Notes: generated by a model from the letters alone, not told the origin. DNA of 6,089 bases from JAXHUK01 sp034189725 (GCA_034189725.1 JAXHUK010000062.1:1-6089), one strand, 5' to 3'; positions 1 through 5,323 are shown, counted from the first letter of the stretch. Program-made: numbers and translations.

Positions 1-1086
1 GCCATATTCTAAGAAGCCCACGTCATGGATCAGATTGGCTCGTGAGAACATTGCTGTACTAATAGAGAACATGGACTCGGCTCCTGCCTGGGCATCCATG
101 ATCTTGGCATCAGAAGCCCCGGCATAAGCCCATATGGGGAGTCCATACAGTTCATCGCGCATATCAGCAAGTGCAGCCTGTGTCAGACTCCATTCGGGAC
201 ATCCATACGAGACGACAGTGGAACGCATATCCAAAACGCTGACATTGGGGCCGAAAAGGAACGGTGATCCTTTGCCGGCTAGCTGGTGAACCACGAGTCC
301 TACCAGGTTTTCAGCGATTCCGAGTGCCATAGCTCCAGCGAGTGTTACCGGTGCTCCTCCACCGGCATTGGAACCTGAAGGAAGACAGATGGGTATTCCC
401 TTTCGGGCACAGAAGATCAACTTCTCCATAACATTTTCGGGGAAGCGCAAGGGGCTGATGGCCTCTGAATAATTGAGCACGAACGGTTTCTTACGGAACT
501 CGTCTTCGCCTCCCACAACCAGACAGGCGATCTCGTAGATCTTGGCGATGTCTCTACCGCTGTCGGCGATGAACACAATAGGTTTATTGGTATTTTTCAC
601 CATCTCGGCGAAAACATAAATATAGATATCCTCTACCGGGACATCCTCCGGATTGGCCATGGACATGACAAAGGATATGTTGTCCAAACCGTCCACCAAT
701 TTGGCAAAATTGGCAGCGTCTTGCAGGGCTACACGACGCCGCTGGCCGGTTTCCAGGTCTAAGGTAAATGTAGCATCCGAACCTGTACCATAGAAGGGGT
801 TGCCATTGACAAGCGGCATTGTTTTATTACCATTCTGGTCGTAGAGGGCAATCTGTCTGGGAGCTGACTGTAATGCTTGTTCAGCAAGATAGGATGGTAG
901 TTTAACCCAGTCACCTTCGGAAACCGAACATCCGGCGCTGACAAGCATTTCCAAAGCGCCAGCGTGCTCCATCTTGAATCCGATCTTTTCCAGTATCTCT
1001 AAAGCGGCGGTGTGTATCGCTAACGCCTGTTCATGGTTCAGTACCCGCAGTCGAGGCTGAAATGTGGGTATTCCTATCGGTTTCAT
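1..1086 (-). CDS. MttB-superfamily (COG5598) corrinoid methyltransferase, non-pyrrolysine type; 3' part missing
   Basis: Catalyses transfer of a methyl group from a methylated amine or quaternary amine to the Co(I) corrinoid of its partner carrier protein, in the cytoplasm. The ATG at 1084-1086 follows an AAAGGAGTG ribosome site. The frame stays open for 362 residues and leaves the window at base 1, so the C-terminus (family about 470-500 aa) is missing. Family hallmarks are GTGSDA (residues 100-105), PSGSNAGGGAPVT (from 236), SDAK...DAQAGAE (325-337) and NLIHDVGFLE (351-360). True trimethylamine methyltransferase MttB of methanogens carries pyrrolysine, encoded by TAG, near residue 334. I translated every codon and found no in-frame stop, so this is a non-Pyl member, the group that includes the glycine betaine methyltransferase MtgB. 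It is the last visible gene of an operon with a corrinoid protein and a pterin methyltransferase. The substrate cannot be read from sequence: glycine betaine, proline betaine, carnitine or another methylated amine are all possible. Family assignment is firm, substrate is inference. Confidence 0.93.
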   Translation of the reverse strand, partial: MKPIGIPTFQPRLRVLNHEQALAIHTAALEILEKIGFKMEHAGALEMLVSAGCSVSEGDWVKLPSYLAEQALQSAPRQIALYDQNGNKTMPLVNGNPFYGTGSDATFTLDLETGQRRRVALQDAANFAKLVDGLDNISFVMSMANPEDVPVEDIYIYVFAEMVKNTNKPIVFIADSGRDIAKIYEIACLVVGGEDEFRKKPFVLNYSEAISPLRFPENVMEKLIFCARKGIPICLPSGSNAGGGAPVTLAGAMALGIAENLVGLVVHQLAGKGSPFLFGPNVSVLDMRSTVVSYGCPEWSLTQAALADMRDELYGLPIWAYAGASDAKIMDAQAGAESMFSISTAMFSRANLIHDVGFLEYG

Positions 1087-1100
1087 AGTTCACTCCTTTA

Positions 1101-1140
1101 TGGTTGATGGTTATTTGGTTGATAGTTTATTGGTTGTTTT
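1101..1140 (+). repeat. Left TGGTTGAT-rich end of the IVP module
   Basis: Three variants of the same word follow each other: TGGTTGATGGTT (1101-1112), TTGGTTGATAGTTT (1115-1128) and ATTGGTTGTTTT (1129-1140). They are the inverted counterpart of the right end at 1492-1527. On the minus strand this end supplies the last codons and the stop of the IVP gene, so its C-terminal tail TTNKLSTK is repeat-derived. Confidence 0.7.
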
Positions 1141-1491
1141 CAAGTAGCGGATGAAACCCTGCAATAGCTTAGCAACTTTAGTACATTGGTCTGTTAACGA
1201 GTCGAATGTATCGTTAACAAGATAGTGCAGGTCCAGGGCAGCGTAAAGTTGAGATTGAACCTCCGCCTTAGAACGTAGCGAGTAACCAAGGAGGACGATG
1301 AATTCCCTGTTCGTCTGGCTCGCAAAACCTTCAGCGATATCAGGCATAACTGGTATAGCAGCGCGCTGTGTCTGGTCCCTCAATCCCCAATCATTTTTGA
1401 AGGGTGCTTTGTTGGTGGATTCATAAACCAGTACTACCAACGCTCTTGCCTCTTTCCACGCCTCAATATCTTCAAATCGCTCGATTTTCAT
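1111..1491 (-). CDS. Four-helix-bundle protein, 23S rRNA intervening-sequence protein (IVP/S23) family
   Basis: This 126-residue protein has no known enzymatic function. Relatives are found in 23S rRNA intervening sequences and as many stand-alone chromosomal copies, and are structurally related to the Avd protein of diversity-generating retroelements. Family features are the N-terminal RFEDIEAWKEAR (5-16), the block QTQRAAIPVMPDIAEGF (40-56), NREFIVLLGYSLRSKAEVQSQ (61-81) and a last amphipathic helix ending near LQGFIRYLK. I chose the ATG at 1489-1491 because the family begins at this MKIERFED. An upstream TTG at 1522-1524 would add 11 residues encoded by the terminal repeat. No good Shine-Dalgarno precedes the ATG. 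The gene sits between two genes of one methyl-transfer operon with which it has no evident functional link. No reverse transcriptase or variable-repeat array is present, so a retroelement role here is unsupported. Confidence 0.88.
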   Translation of the reverse strand: MKIERFEDIEAWKEARALVVLVYESTNKAPFKNDWGLRDQTQRAAIPVMPDIAEGFASQTNREFIVLLGYSLRSKAEVQSQLYAALDLHYLVNDTFDSLTDQCTKVAKLLQGFIRYLKTTNKLSTK

Positions 1492-1527
1492 AAACCATCT
1501 AACCAGCCAGCCATCAACTATCAACCA
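1492..1527 (-). repeat. Right TGGTTGAT-rich end of the IVP module
   Basis: On the minus strand this end starts TGGTTGATAGTTGATGG and continues with GGCTGGTTAGATGGTTT up to the IVP ATG. The outer 8 bases are perfectly complementary to the left end and further GGTTGAT/ATCAACC blocks can pair imperfectly. In RNA the two ends could form a long stem enclosing the coding part, as the ends of 23S rRNA intervening sequences do. Confidence 0.7.
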
Positions 1528-2166
1528 TTAATCAATGCCAAGTAGTTCTTTAGCTTTGCTTACTGCAGAACCGGCGTCGGATGCATAGGAGTCAGCATTG
1601 ATTTTACGGGCATACTCTGCAGTAACAGGAGCACCCCCGATCATTATCTTGACCTTATCCCTGACCCCAGCTTGCTCCAGGGCCTCGATAGTCAGTGGCA
1701 TAGCAGTCATCGTGGTAGAGAGTAGCGCTGACATAGCCACGATGTCGGGCTCTATCTCCTGCACTTTTTGGGCGAACTTTTCCGGGGGAACATCTACTCC
1801 CAGGTCTGTGATCGTAAATCCCGCACCTTCGATCATCATGGCAACCAGATTCTTACCGATATCATGCAAGTCACCCTTTACGGTCCCGATGAGGACTTTA
1901 CCCTTTGTGGTGACATTACCTTCCTGCAGCATCGGTTTGAGCAGTTTCAAGCATTCCTGCATGGTTTTGGCAGAGCGTAACATCTGCGGGACAAATATCT
2001 GTCCTTTTGAGAATCTATCGCCCACTTCATCCATAGCAGCGATAAGCCCCTCGTCGAGTATGCTCTGAACGTTGCTCGCACTGTCTATAGCACTCTGAGT
2101 CTCTGCGACTGCTGCCTTCGCATCTCCCTTGATGACAGCCTCGCTCAATGACTTGAATGCGCTCAT
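1528..2166 (-). CDS. Corrinoid (B12-binding) methyl-carrier protein, MttC/MtbC/MtgC type
   Basis: This 212-residue protein carries the methyl group on a corrinoid between the substrate methyltransferase (MttB homologue) and the pterin methyltransferase. The N-terminal helical cap domain (about 1-88) contains DEGLIAAMDEVGDRFSKG and the family's VPQML. The Rossmann-like B12-binding domain (about 89-212) has GTVKGDLHDIGKN with the cobalt-ligand His101, then SALLSTTM (146-153) and GGAPVT (176-181), the other two B12-loop motifs. Length and motifs are complete. The ATG at 2164-2166 follows a near-perfect AGGAGGT ribosome site, suggesting strong translation. The stop TAA directly touches the right end of the IVP module, which separates this gene from the MttB homologue by 441 bp. 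It lies 59 bp downstream of the MtgA-like gene in the same operon. Which methylated compound it serves depends on the MttB homologue. Confidence 0.95.
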   Translation of the reverse strand: MSAFKSLSEAVIKGDAKAAVAETQSAIDSASNVQSILDEGLIAAMDEVGDRFSKGQIFVPQMLRSAKTMQECLKLLKPMLQEGNVTTKGKVLIGTVKGDLHDIGKNLVAMMIEGAGFTITDLGVDVPPEKFAQKVQEIEPDIVAMSALLSTTMTAMPLTIEALEQAGVRDKVKIMIGGAPVTAEYARKINADSYASDAGSAVSKAKELLGID

Positions 2167-2225
2167 GTTTGACCTCCTTTTGCTATATTAGTCGATATAA
2201 TACCATCGCAATAAGCTCACTCTCA

Positions 2226-3023
2226 CTATCCTGCGATGCGACCCTCCTGGTAGGCATCAATGAAGTTTTCACAGTATTCATCACGGCCGAGAAGCATCTC
2301 AGTAGTGAGTAGTGTTGCCATAAGTTGTTTATCAGTCGGATCCAGAATGGCGGCAGATAGGCCATGGTCTATACCAAGGGCCAGAAAATGGCGATTGATC
2401 AGGTGCCTTTCGGGAAGGCCAAACGAAATGTTGGAGAGGCCGCAAATGGTATTCACTCCAGGGAAATCGTTCATGATTCTGTGAATCGCTCCGAGAGTGG
2501 CAATTCCCATGTTCGTATCTACTGAAACAGGCTGTACCAGTGGGTCCACATAGATGTTTTCCATGGGAATACCCTGGTCAGTGAGCGTTCCGATGAGCTT
2601 CGAACCGACCGCAACCCTTTCTTCAATGGTAGTGGGCATCGATGTTTCGGCCATGCAGAGTGCAATTACGTGACAGGGTTGTGAGGTGACCACCGGTAGA
2701 AGTGGCTGCAGGCGGTCTGGTTCAAGTGAGATGGAATTTATCATCGGAACACCTTTATGAAGTTTGATTGCTGCGGATAAAGCCTGTGGATCGGGACTAT
2801 CGAGGGACAACGGCAAATCCAACTCGCCTTGTATTGTCTCTACCAGCCAGCAGAGATATTCGGTCTCCTGTTCGGCGAATGTTCCCGCATTCACATCGAT
2901 ATAGTGGGCACCGGCATTAGCCTGCTCTTGGGCTGCCTTGATGATGAATGCGGCATCCTTTTCCCTGACCGCTTGTTCGATGCGTTTTCGACTTGTGTTT
3001 ATCTTCTCTCCGACAATAATCAT
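2226..3023 (-). CDS. Pterin-binding methyltransferase, methylcorrinoid:tetrahydrofolate type (MtgA/AcsE family)
   Basis: This 265-residue TIM-barrel protein of the dihydropteroate-synthase-like pterin-binding family has the usual length of AcsE MeTr and MtgA. It should transfer the methyl group from the methylated corrinoid protein to tetrahydrofolate, feeding the Wood-Ljungdahl or one-carbon pool; the reverse direction is chemically possible. Visible motifs are GEKIN (5-9), DVNAG (43-47), SLDSP (73-77), NSIS (96-99), DPLVQP (160-165) and GLSNISFGLP (195-204). Asp75, Asn96, Asp160 and Asn198 correspond to pterin-binding and catalytic positions known in AcsE. The ATG at 3021-3023 has an AAGGAAG site 7 nt upstream. 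The gene ends in tandem stops TAG-TGA. It heads the operon, with the corrinoid protein next and the MttB homologue last, the gene set described for glycine-betaine demethylation in Desulfitobacterium. AcsE itself pairs with the corrinoid Fe-S protein; no acs genes are visible here, so the MtgA role is preferred. Confidence 0.92.
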   Translation of the reverse strand: MIIVGEKINTSRKRIEQAVREKDAAFIIKAAQEQANAGAHYIDVNAGTFAEQETEYLCWLVETIQGELDLPLSLDSPDPQALSAAIKLHKGVPMINSISLEPDRLQPLLPVVTSQPCHVIALCMAETSMPTTIEERVAVGSKLIGTLTDQGIPMENIYVDPLVQPVSVDTNMGIATLGAIHRIMNDFPGVNTICGLSNISFGLPERHLINRHFLALGIDHGLSAAILDPTDKQLMATLLTTEMLLGRDEYCENFIDAYQEGRIAG

Positions 3024-3123
3024 TGTTCGCTTCCTTTTTGAGTTCTGTGGTCTGGGCTCTCACTGTTTTATGATATATGTATATGTGTAACGTTCTTGTA
3101 TTGTTTCCTACAACATTCTGATA

Positions 3124-3178
3124 GAATAAAAGTGAACTAGCAATCCTACTAAGGTACTGGTAGTGGTTTACTTTATTC
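3124..3178 (-). promoter_or_regulatory. Stem-loop in the leader of the methyltransferase operon
   Basis: On the minus strand GAATAAAGTAAAC (3166-3178) can pair with GTTCACTTTTATTC (3124-3137), with one bulge and one mismatch or wobble. The sequence between contains the smaller inverted word CCTTAGTAGG. It lies in the middle of the predicted 215-nt leader. No U-tract follows, so it is not an intrinsic terminator, and I recognise no known riboswitch in it. A regulatory role is inference. Confidence 0.35.
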
Positions 3179-3245
3179 TTACGAACGGTTTATATAATCG
3201 CGCATCCGGTATCATCAGTGTAGGATATTTCCAGACTGTGTAGCT

Positions 3246-3274
3246 ATACTATCCCTCCACACGATGGCTGTCAA
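3246..3274 (-). promoter_or_regulatory. Sigma-70-type promoter of the methyltransferase operon
   Basis: On the minus strand a perfect -35 TTGACA (3269-3274) is followed after 17 bp by TAGTAT (3246-3251, 4 of 6 matches to TATAAT). Transcription would start near 3239, giving a leader of about 215 nt before the MtgA-like ATG. The -35 lies only 14 bp beyond the stop codon of the DNA glycosylase gene. Confidence 0.6.
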
Positions 3275-3288
3275 TGAGCGCTAAGAGG

Positions 3289-4005
3289 CTAACAATGATT
3301 GTCCTCTGGGTAAACGCAGAGCTCGCTTAAGCAGCAGCGATTACACAGCGGGGCTTTTTTACAGACCTCCTTACCATGACAGACCAGGAGAGCGTGGTAC
3401 TCGTTGAACAGCAGCTGTTCATGGGGCAGGTTGTCCATGAACAGCTTTTGGAGGCCGGAGTAATCGTTTTTGGAAAAGCTGCTACCGAGTCGTGACAGTA
3501 TGCGGTGGGTGTAGGCATCGATAACAAATATCGGCTTCTGCGCAGCGTAAAGAATTATGGAGTCCGCTGTCTCCTTCCCGATGCCATGAATAGCGAGAAG
3601 CTCTCTACGAAGGCTGGGGATATCCTGGGAAAATAGCTTTTCTAAAGAGTCCTGGTGGGCACTTCCCAGGTATTCGACGAAAGCTTTGAGTTTTGCTGCT
3701 TTCGCATTGTAGTAACCAGAGGGATAGATGAGTTGGGCGAGTTCGTCGAGGGGAATCTCGCGAAGTAAGCGGGAATCGAGTGCATCTGCCTGTTTGAGGT
3801 TCATAATGGCCTTTTCAACATTACCCCAGGCCGCAGATTGGGTGAGGATAGCACCTACTATGATTTCAAATGGGGTATCTGCAGGCCACCAGTGCTGTGG
3901 TCCGTAGCAGTCGAGGAGAATGTGGTAGATTGCAGTGAGTTGTTTCCCGGAATAGCGTTCGCCTTTTGTATCAGCTTTCGTCTCTATGAATTCAAGATTG
4001 GCCAT
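3289..4005 (-). CDS. Endonuclease III-superfamily (HhH-GPD) DNA glycosylase with Fe-S cluster motif, MagIII-like
   Basis: This 238-residue base-excision-repair protein should remove damaged bases from DNA. An N-terminal WWPADTPFEIIVGAILTQ segment (39-56) is typical of a subgroup of endonuclease III relatives. The helix-hairpin-helix LAIHGIGKETADSI (137-150) is followed by FVIDAYTHR (160-168) with the catalytic Asp163. The C-terminal cluster Cys215-x5-Cys221-x2-Cys224-x5-Cys230 fits the [4Fe-4S] loop, though Nth itself has x6 in the first gap. At the place of E. coli Nth Lys120 this protein has Glu145 (GIGKE versus GVGRK), which argues for a monofunctional glycosylase without beta-lyase activity, as in Helicobacter MagIII (3-methyladenine). 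The substrate cannot be fixed from sequence. The ATG at 4003-4005 lies 13 nt after the TrmO stop, so the two are probably co-transcribed; only a weak GAG precedes it. The stop is TAG, immediately after the Cys cluster and a short tail, so it is a genuine end. Confidence 0.9.
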   Translation of the reverse strand: MANLEFIETKADTKGERYSGKQLTAIYHILLDCYGPQHWWPADTPFEIIVGAILTQSAAWGNVEKAIMNLKQADALDSRLLREIPLDELAQLIYPSGYYNAKAAKLKAFVEYLGSAHQDSLEKLFSQDIPSLRRELLAIHGIGKETADSIILYAAQKPIFVIDAYTHRILSRLGSSFSKNDYSGLQKLFMDNLPHEQLLFNEYHALLVCHGKEVCKKAPLCNRCCLSELCVYPEDNHC

Positions 4006-4018
4006 CGATAATCAAGAC

Positions 4019-4492
4019 TCACTGATTTTGCTGGTGCAATTTGTGTACCCATTCGGGCACCCGGGCATCGGCTGCTGAGTCGCTGGTGAAATAGCCCTTA
4101 ATATCCAGCACCGGCGTGTCATCGAGAGCATCGAGACCGACAACCCTGAGAACATTTCCCTTGCGCTCCAGGAGCTTCACTATCGTCATCCCCAGTGGAT
4201 TGGGTCGAACCGGGCTGCGAGTGGCAAATACTCCGACTAACGGAAGCTCCGGCCTCATCTGGGGATGTGTCATGGACATAGAGTTTTCCCAGTCAGGAGA
4301 TCGGTTCATATGGAATATCACGATTATGTGAGAGAATTCGTCGATGCCATCCAGAGCATCGACGAAGCTAGGATCGAAAACAAGCTCTGATTCTACGTTT
4401 TGCCAGTGGAGCTTCCCCTTCTCCAGGACATTGTTCTTCACCCTGGCGATAGGATGCAACTCTATTGGCATCTGTCTTTCTGCCTGGCTCAT
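4019..4492 (-). CDS. trmO: TrmO-family (YaeB/UPF0066) SAM-dependent tRNA methyltransferase homologue
   Basis: TrmO N6-methylates t6A37 of tRNA-Thr using S-adenosylmethionine. The family core is complete: PIELHPIARVKN (9-20), LDGIDEFSHIIVIFHM (47-62), the signature GVFATRSPVRPNPLG (87-101) and LDALDDTPVLDIKGY (about 120-134). At 157 residues this is the short form, without the C-terminal extension of the 235-residue E. coli protein, so target specificity may differ. I chose the ATG at 4490-4492 because AGGGTG stands 6 nt upstream. A TTG at 4508-4510 (163 aa) and an internal ATG at 4469-4471, where family similarity begins, are alternatives. The stop is TGA, which shows TGA is a normal terminator in this genome. 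The DNA glycosylase gene follows 13 nt later. A weak CTGACA-N17-TAGATC (4534-4562) upstream is not convincing as a promoter. Confidence 0.9.
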   Translation of the reverse strand: MSQAERQMPIELHPIARVKNNVLEKGKLHWQNVESELVFDPSFVDALDGIDEFSHIIVIFHMNRSPDWENSMSMTHPQMRPELPLVGVFATRSPVRPNPLGMTIVKLLERKGNVLRVVGLDALDDTPVLDIKGYFTSDSAADARVPEWVHKLHQQNQ

Positions 4493-4600
4493 GTCATTCA
4501 CCCTGGTCAATTAACCAATCTTGCTCAGAGACTGATCTAGGGTCGCGGAGGGATATTGTCAGTGTGTACGTGCAGTTCGTATCGATGAGCCTATGGGTAA

Positions 4601-4636
4601 AGAGAAAAATCGCACCTCGCGTATATCGCTTGCAGT
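4601..4636 (-). terminator. Possible weak intrinsic terminator after the tRNA-Glu/small-protein transcript
   Basis: On the minus strand a GC-rich segment with short complementary blocks (GCG-ATATA-CGC and CGC-GAGGT-GCG) is followed by ATTTTTCTCTTT, from the A-run at 4605-4609. The stem is only 3-4 bp plus possible outer pairs, so strength is doubtful. Its place, about 40 bp past the small gene's TAG stop, is suitable. Confidence 0.3.
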
Positions 4637-4673
4637 GAACGTTCAGTAGCAGGGTATTACGGCGCAGATGTGC

Positions 4674-4964
4674 CTATTCCTCCATGCCCCAATTGCGCAT
4701 CATCTTCTTGAGTTGCTCTGCAAGCTTGGGGCTAGCCCTCAGCCGCTGGATAAAGATAGGGCAGCCCTCGATAATAAAATTCTGCGTCGCTGAGGCCATT
4801 TCAGCGAGGTATCGGGATATCGTATCATCATCCCCAAGGGCAGCCCCCGGCAATTGCCGCATGATGTCGCTCATAGAGAACCTCATCGGCGTAACGCAGG
4901 ATTTATACCAGGGGCATTCCTGGCATTGCACCATGTCAGCGGCTTCATCCAATATATCGCCCAT
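4674..4964 (-). CDS. Small four-cysteine protein of unknown function
   Basis: I do not recognise a named family. The 96-residue acidic-to-neutral, Met-rich protein has no signal peptide or membrane segment. Near its N-terminus is Cys14-x2-Cys17-x5-Cys23 (CQECPWYKSC), and a fourth cysteine, Cys68, sits in EGCPIF. The four could bind a metal or an Fe-S cluster, but this is inference. The remainder is predicted helical and ends in a basic/amphipathic stretch (LAEQLKKMMRNWG). I chose the ATG at 4962-4964, preceded by AAGG at 6 nt. A TTG at 4983-4985 would add 7 residues and would start immediately after the tRNA CCA. The gene begins 22 nt after the tRNA-Glu, has no separate promoter that I can see and so is probably on the same primary transcript. 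The stop is TAG. The antisense frame in the same place has no independent support. Confidence 0.72.
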   Translation of the reverse strand: MGDILDEAADMVQCQECPWYKSCVTPMRFSMSDIMRQLPGAALGDDDTISRYLAEMASATQNFIIEGCPIFIQRLRASPKLAEQLKKMMRNWGMEE

Positions 4965-4985
4965 CAGGAACCTTGTATAATTCAA

Positions 4986-5062
4986 TGGTAGCGCATAGGG
5001 GATTCGAACCCCTGATCTCCGCCTTGAGAGGGCGGTGTCCTAGGCCGCTAGACGAATGCGCC
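4986..5062 (-). tRNA. tRNA-Glu (anticodon CUC), CCA encoded
   Basis: All arms fold. The acceptor GGCGCAT pairs with ATGCGCT (G1-U72 wobble). The D-arm follows, then an anticodon stem CCGCC/GGCGG enclosing the loop CTCTCAA, with anticodon CUC at 5026-5028 reading GAG. The T-arm is AGGGG-TTCGAAT-CCCCT. Discriminator A is at 4989 and the CCA end is in the DNA (4986-4988). The total is 77 nt. It is the only RNA gene in the window. Confidence 0.97.
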
Positions 5063-5073
5063 ATTTTCTACCC

Positions 5074-5107
5074 GTTGCTTCACGATAGTACGGGGTGGTG
5101 AAGCAAC
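5074..5107 (-). promoter_or_regulatory. Perfect 10-bp hairpin in the 5' leader of tRNA-Glu
   Basis: GTTGCTTCAC and GTGAAGCAAC are perfectly complementary around a 14-nt loop. With the promoter at 5115-5143 transcription would start near 5108, so the stem begins at the first transcribed bases and ends 11 nt before the mature tRNA. There is no U-run, so it is not a terminator. It may shield the 5' end or guide RNA processing, or act as a DNA operator. Confidence 0.6.
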
Positions 5108-5114
5108 AACGGCT

Positions 5115-5143
5115 ATTATACCTGACAGGGCACAGTGAGGCAA
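5115..5143 (-). promoter_or_regulatory. Sigma-70 promoter of tRNA-Glu
   Basis: On the minus strand -35 TTGCCT (5138-5143), a spacer of exactly 17 bp, and a consensus -10 TATAAT (5115-5120). This is the best promoter match in the window and is correctly placed, about 53 bp before the tRNA. Confidence 0.85.
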
Positions 5144-5158
5144 GTATATTTGAATACA

Positions 5159-5187
5159 TTGACACAAAACGAATGTGTAATTAAAGT
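5159..5187 (+). promoter_or_regulatory. Possible sigma-70 promoter of the selenoprotein gene
   Basis: TTGACA (5159-5164, consensus), a 17-bp spacer and TAAAGT (5182-5187, 4 of 6 matches). A dyad ACACA-N7-TGTGT (5162-5178) lies between the two boxes. It is back-to-back with the tRNA promoter and would give a leader of about 215 nt. Confidence 0.45.
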
Positions 5188-5308
5188 AGCACTCATATTA
5201 GTGCCAACAGTCAATCAGGATTGCTTTACATAACACACAGCGTTTTAACGCAAGCATATACAGGATCGAATGTTGAAGATACGTTTTAAAATGTAGTAAC
5301 AATATAGG

Positions 5309-5323
5309 TTTGCAACTTGCAAA
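5309..5323. promoter_or_regulatory. Perfect 15-bp palindrome, possible operator
   Basis: TTTGCAACTTGCAAA is a perfect 7-bp inverted repeat around a single central C, 86 bp before the selenoprotein ATG. The form suits binding of a dimeric regulator. I do not recognise the regulator. Confidence 0.4.

Larger units (their letters stand above)
1101..1527 (-). mobile_element. IVP/S23 gene module with inverted-repeat ends, inserted in the methyltransferase operon
   Basis: This 427-bp unit begins with TGGTTGAT (1101-1108) and ends with its exact complement ATCAACCA (1520-1527). The similarity continues inward as imperfect GGTTGATAGTT/AACTATCAACC motifs. Both ends are flanked by TTA (1098-1100 and 1528-1530), which could be a 3-bp target duplication. 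The right-hand TTA is itself the stop codon of the corrinoid-protein gene. Joining the two TTA copies gives, on the minus strand, TAA-AGGAGTGAACT-ATG: stop, ribosome site and next start in ideal operon spacing. The module codes only for a four-helix-bundle protein and has no transposase, so any mobility would have to be assisted or RNA-based. IVP-family genes are known as intervening sequences inside 23S rRNA genes. Calling this a mobile unit is inference from the ends and the restored junction. Confidence 0.55.

Noticed and set aside
1..1086. Pyrrolysine (amber) readthrough in the MttB homologue
   Set aside because: Every codon from the ATG to the window edge was read and none is a stop; the expected Pyl position lies inside this part.
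1492..1524. TTG start for the IVP gene giving an 11-residue extension
   Set aside because: The extension is encoded by the terminal repeat and family similarity begins at the ATG at 1491; no ribosome site supports the TTG.
1101..1527. Diversity-generating retroelement, because IVP proteins resemble Avd
   Set aside because: No reverse transcriptase, template repeat or variable repeat is present in the window.
1598..2068. 156-residue plus-strand open frame
   Set aside because: It is a shadow of the corrinoid-protein gene, whose motifs and ribosome site are clear on the other strand.
2183..2209. TATTA-N7-TAATA dyad between the MtgA-like and corrinoid-protein genes
   Set aside because: It is a 5-bp A/T stem with no U-run; such dyads arise easily by chance in AT-rich spacers.
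4534..4562. CTGACA-N17-TAGATC as a trmO promoter
   Set aside because: The -10 box matches only 3 of 6 bases, so it is too weak to list as a feature.
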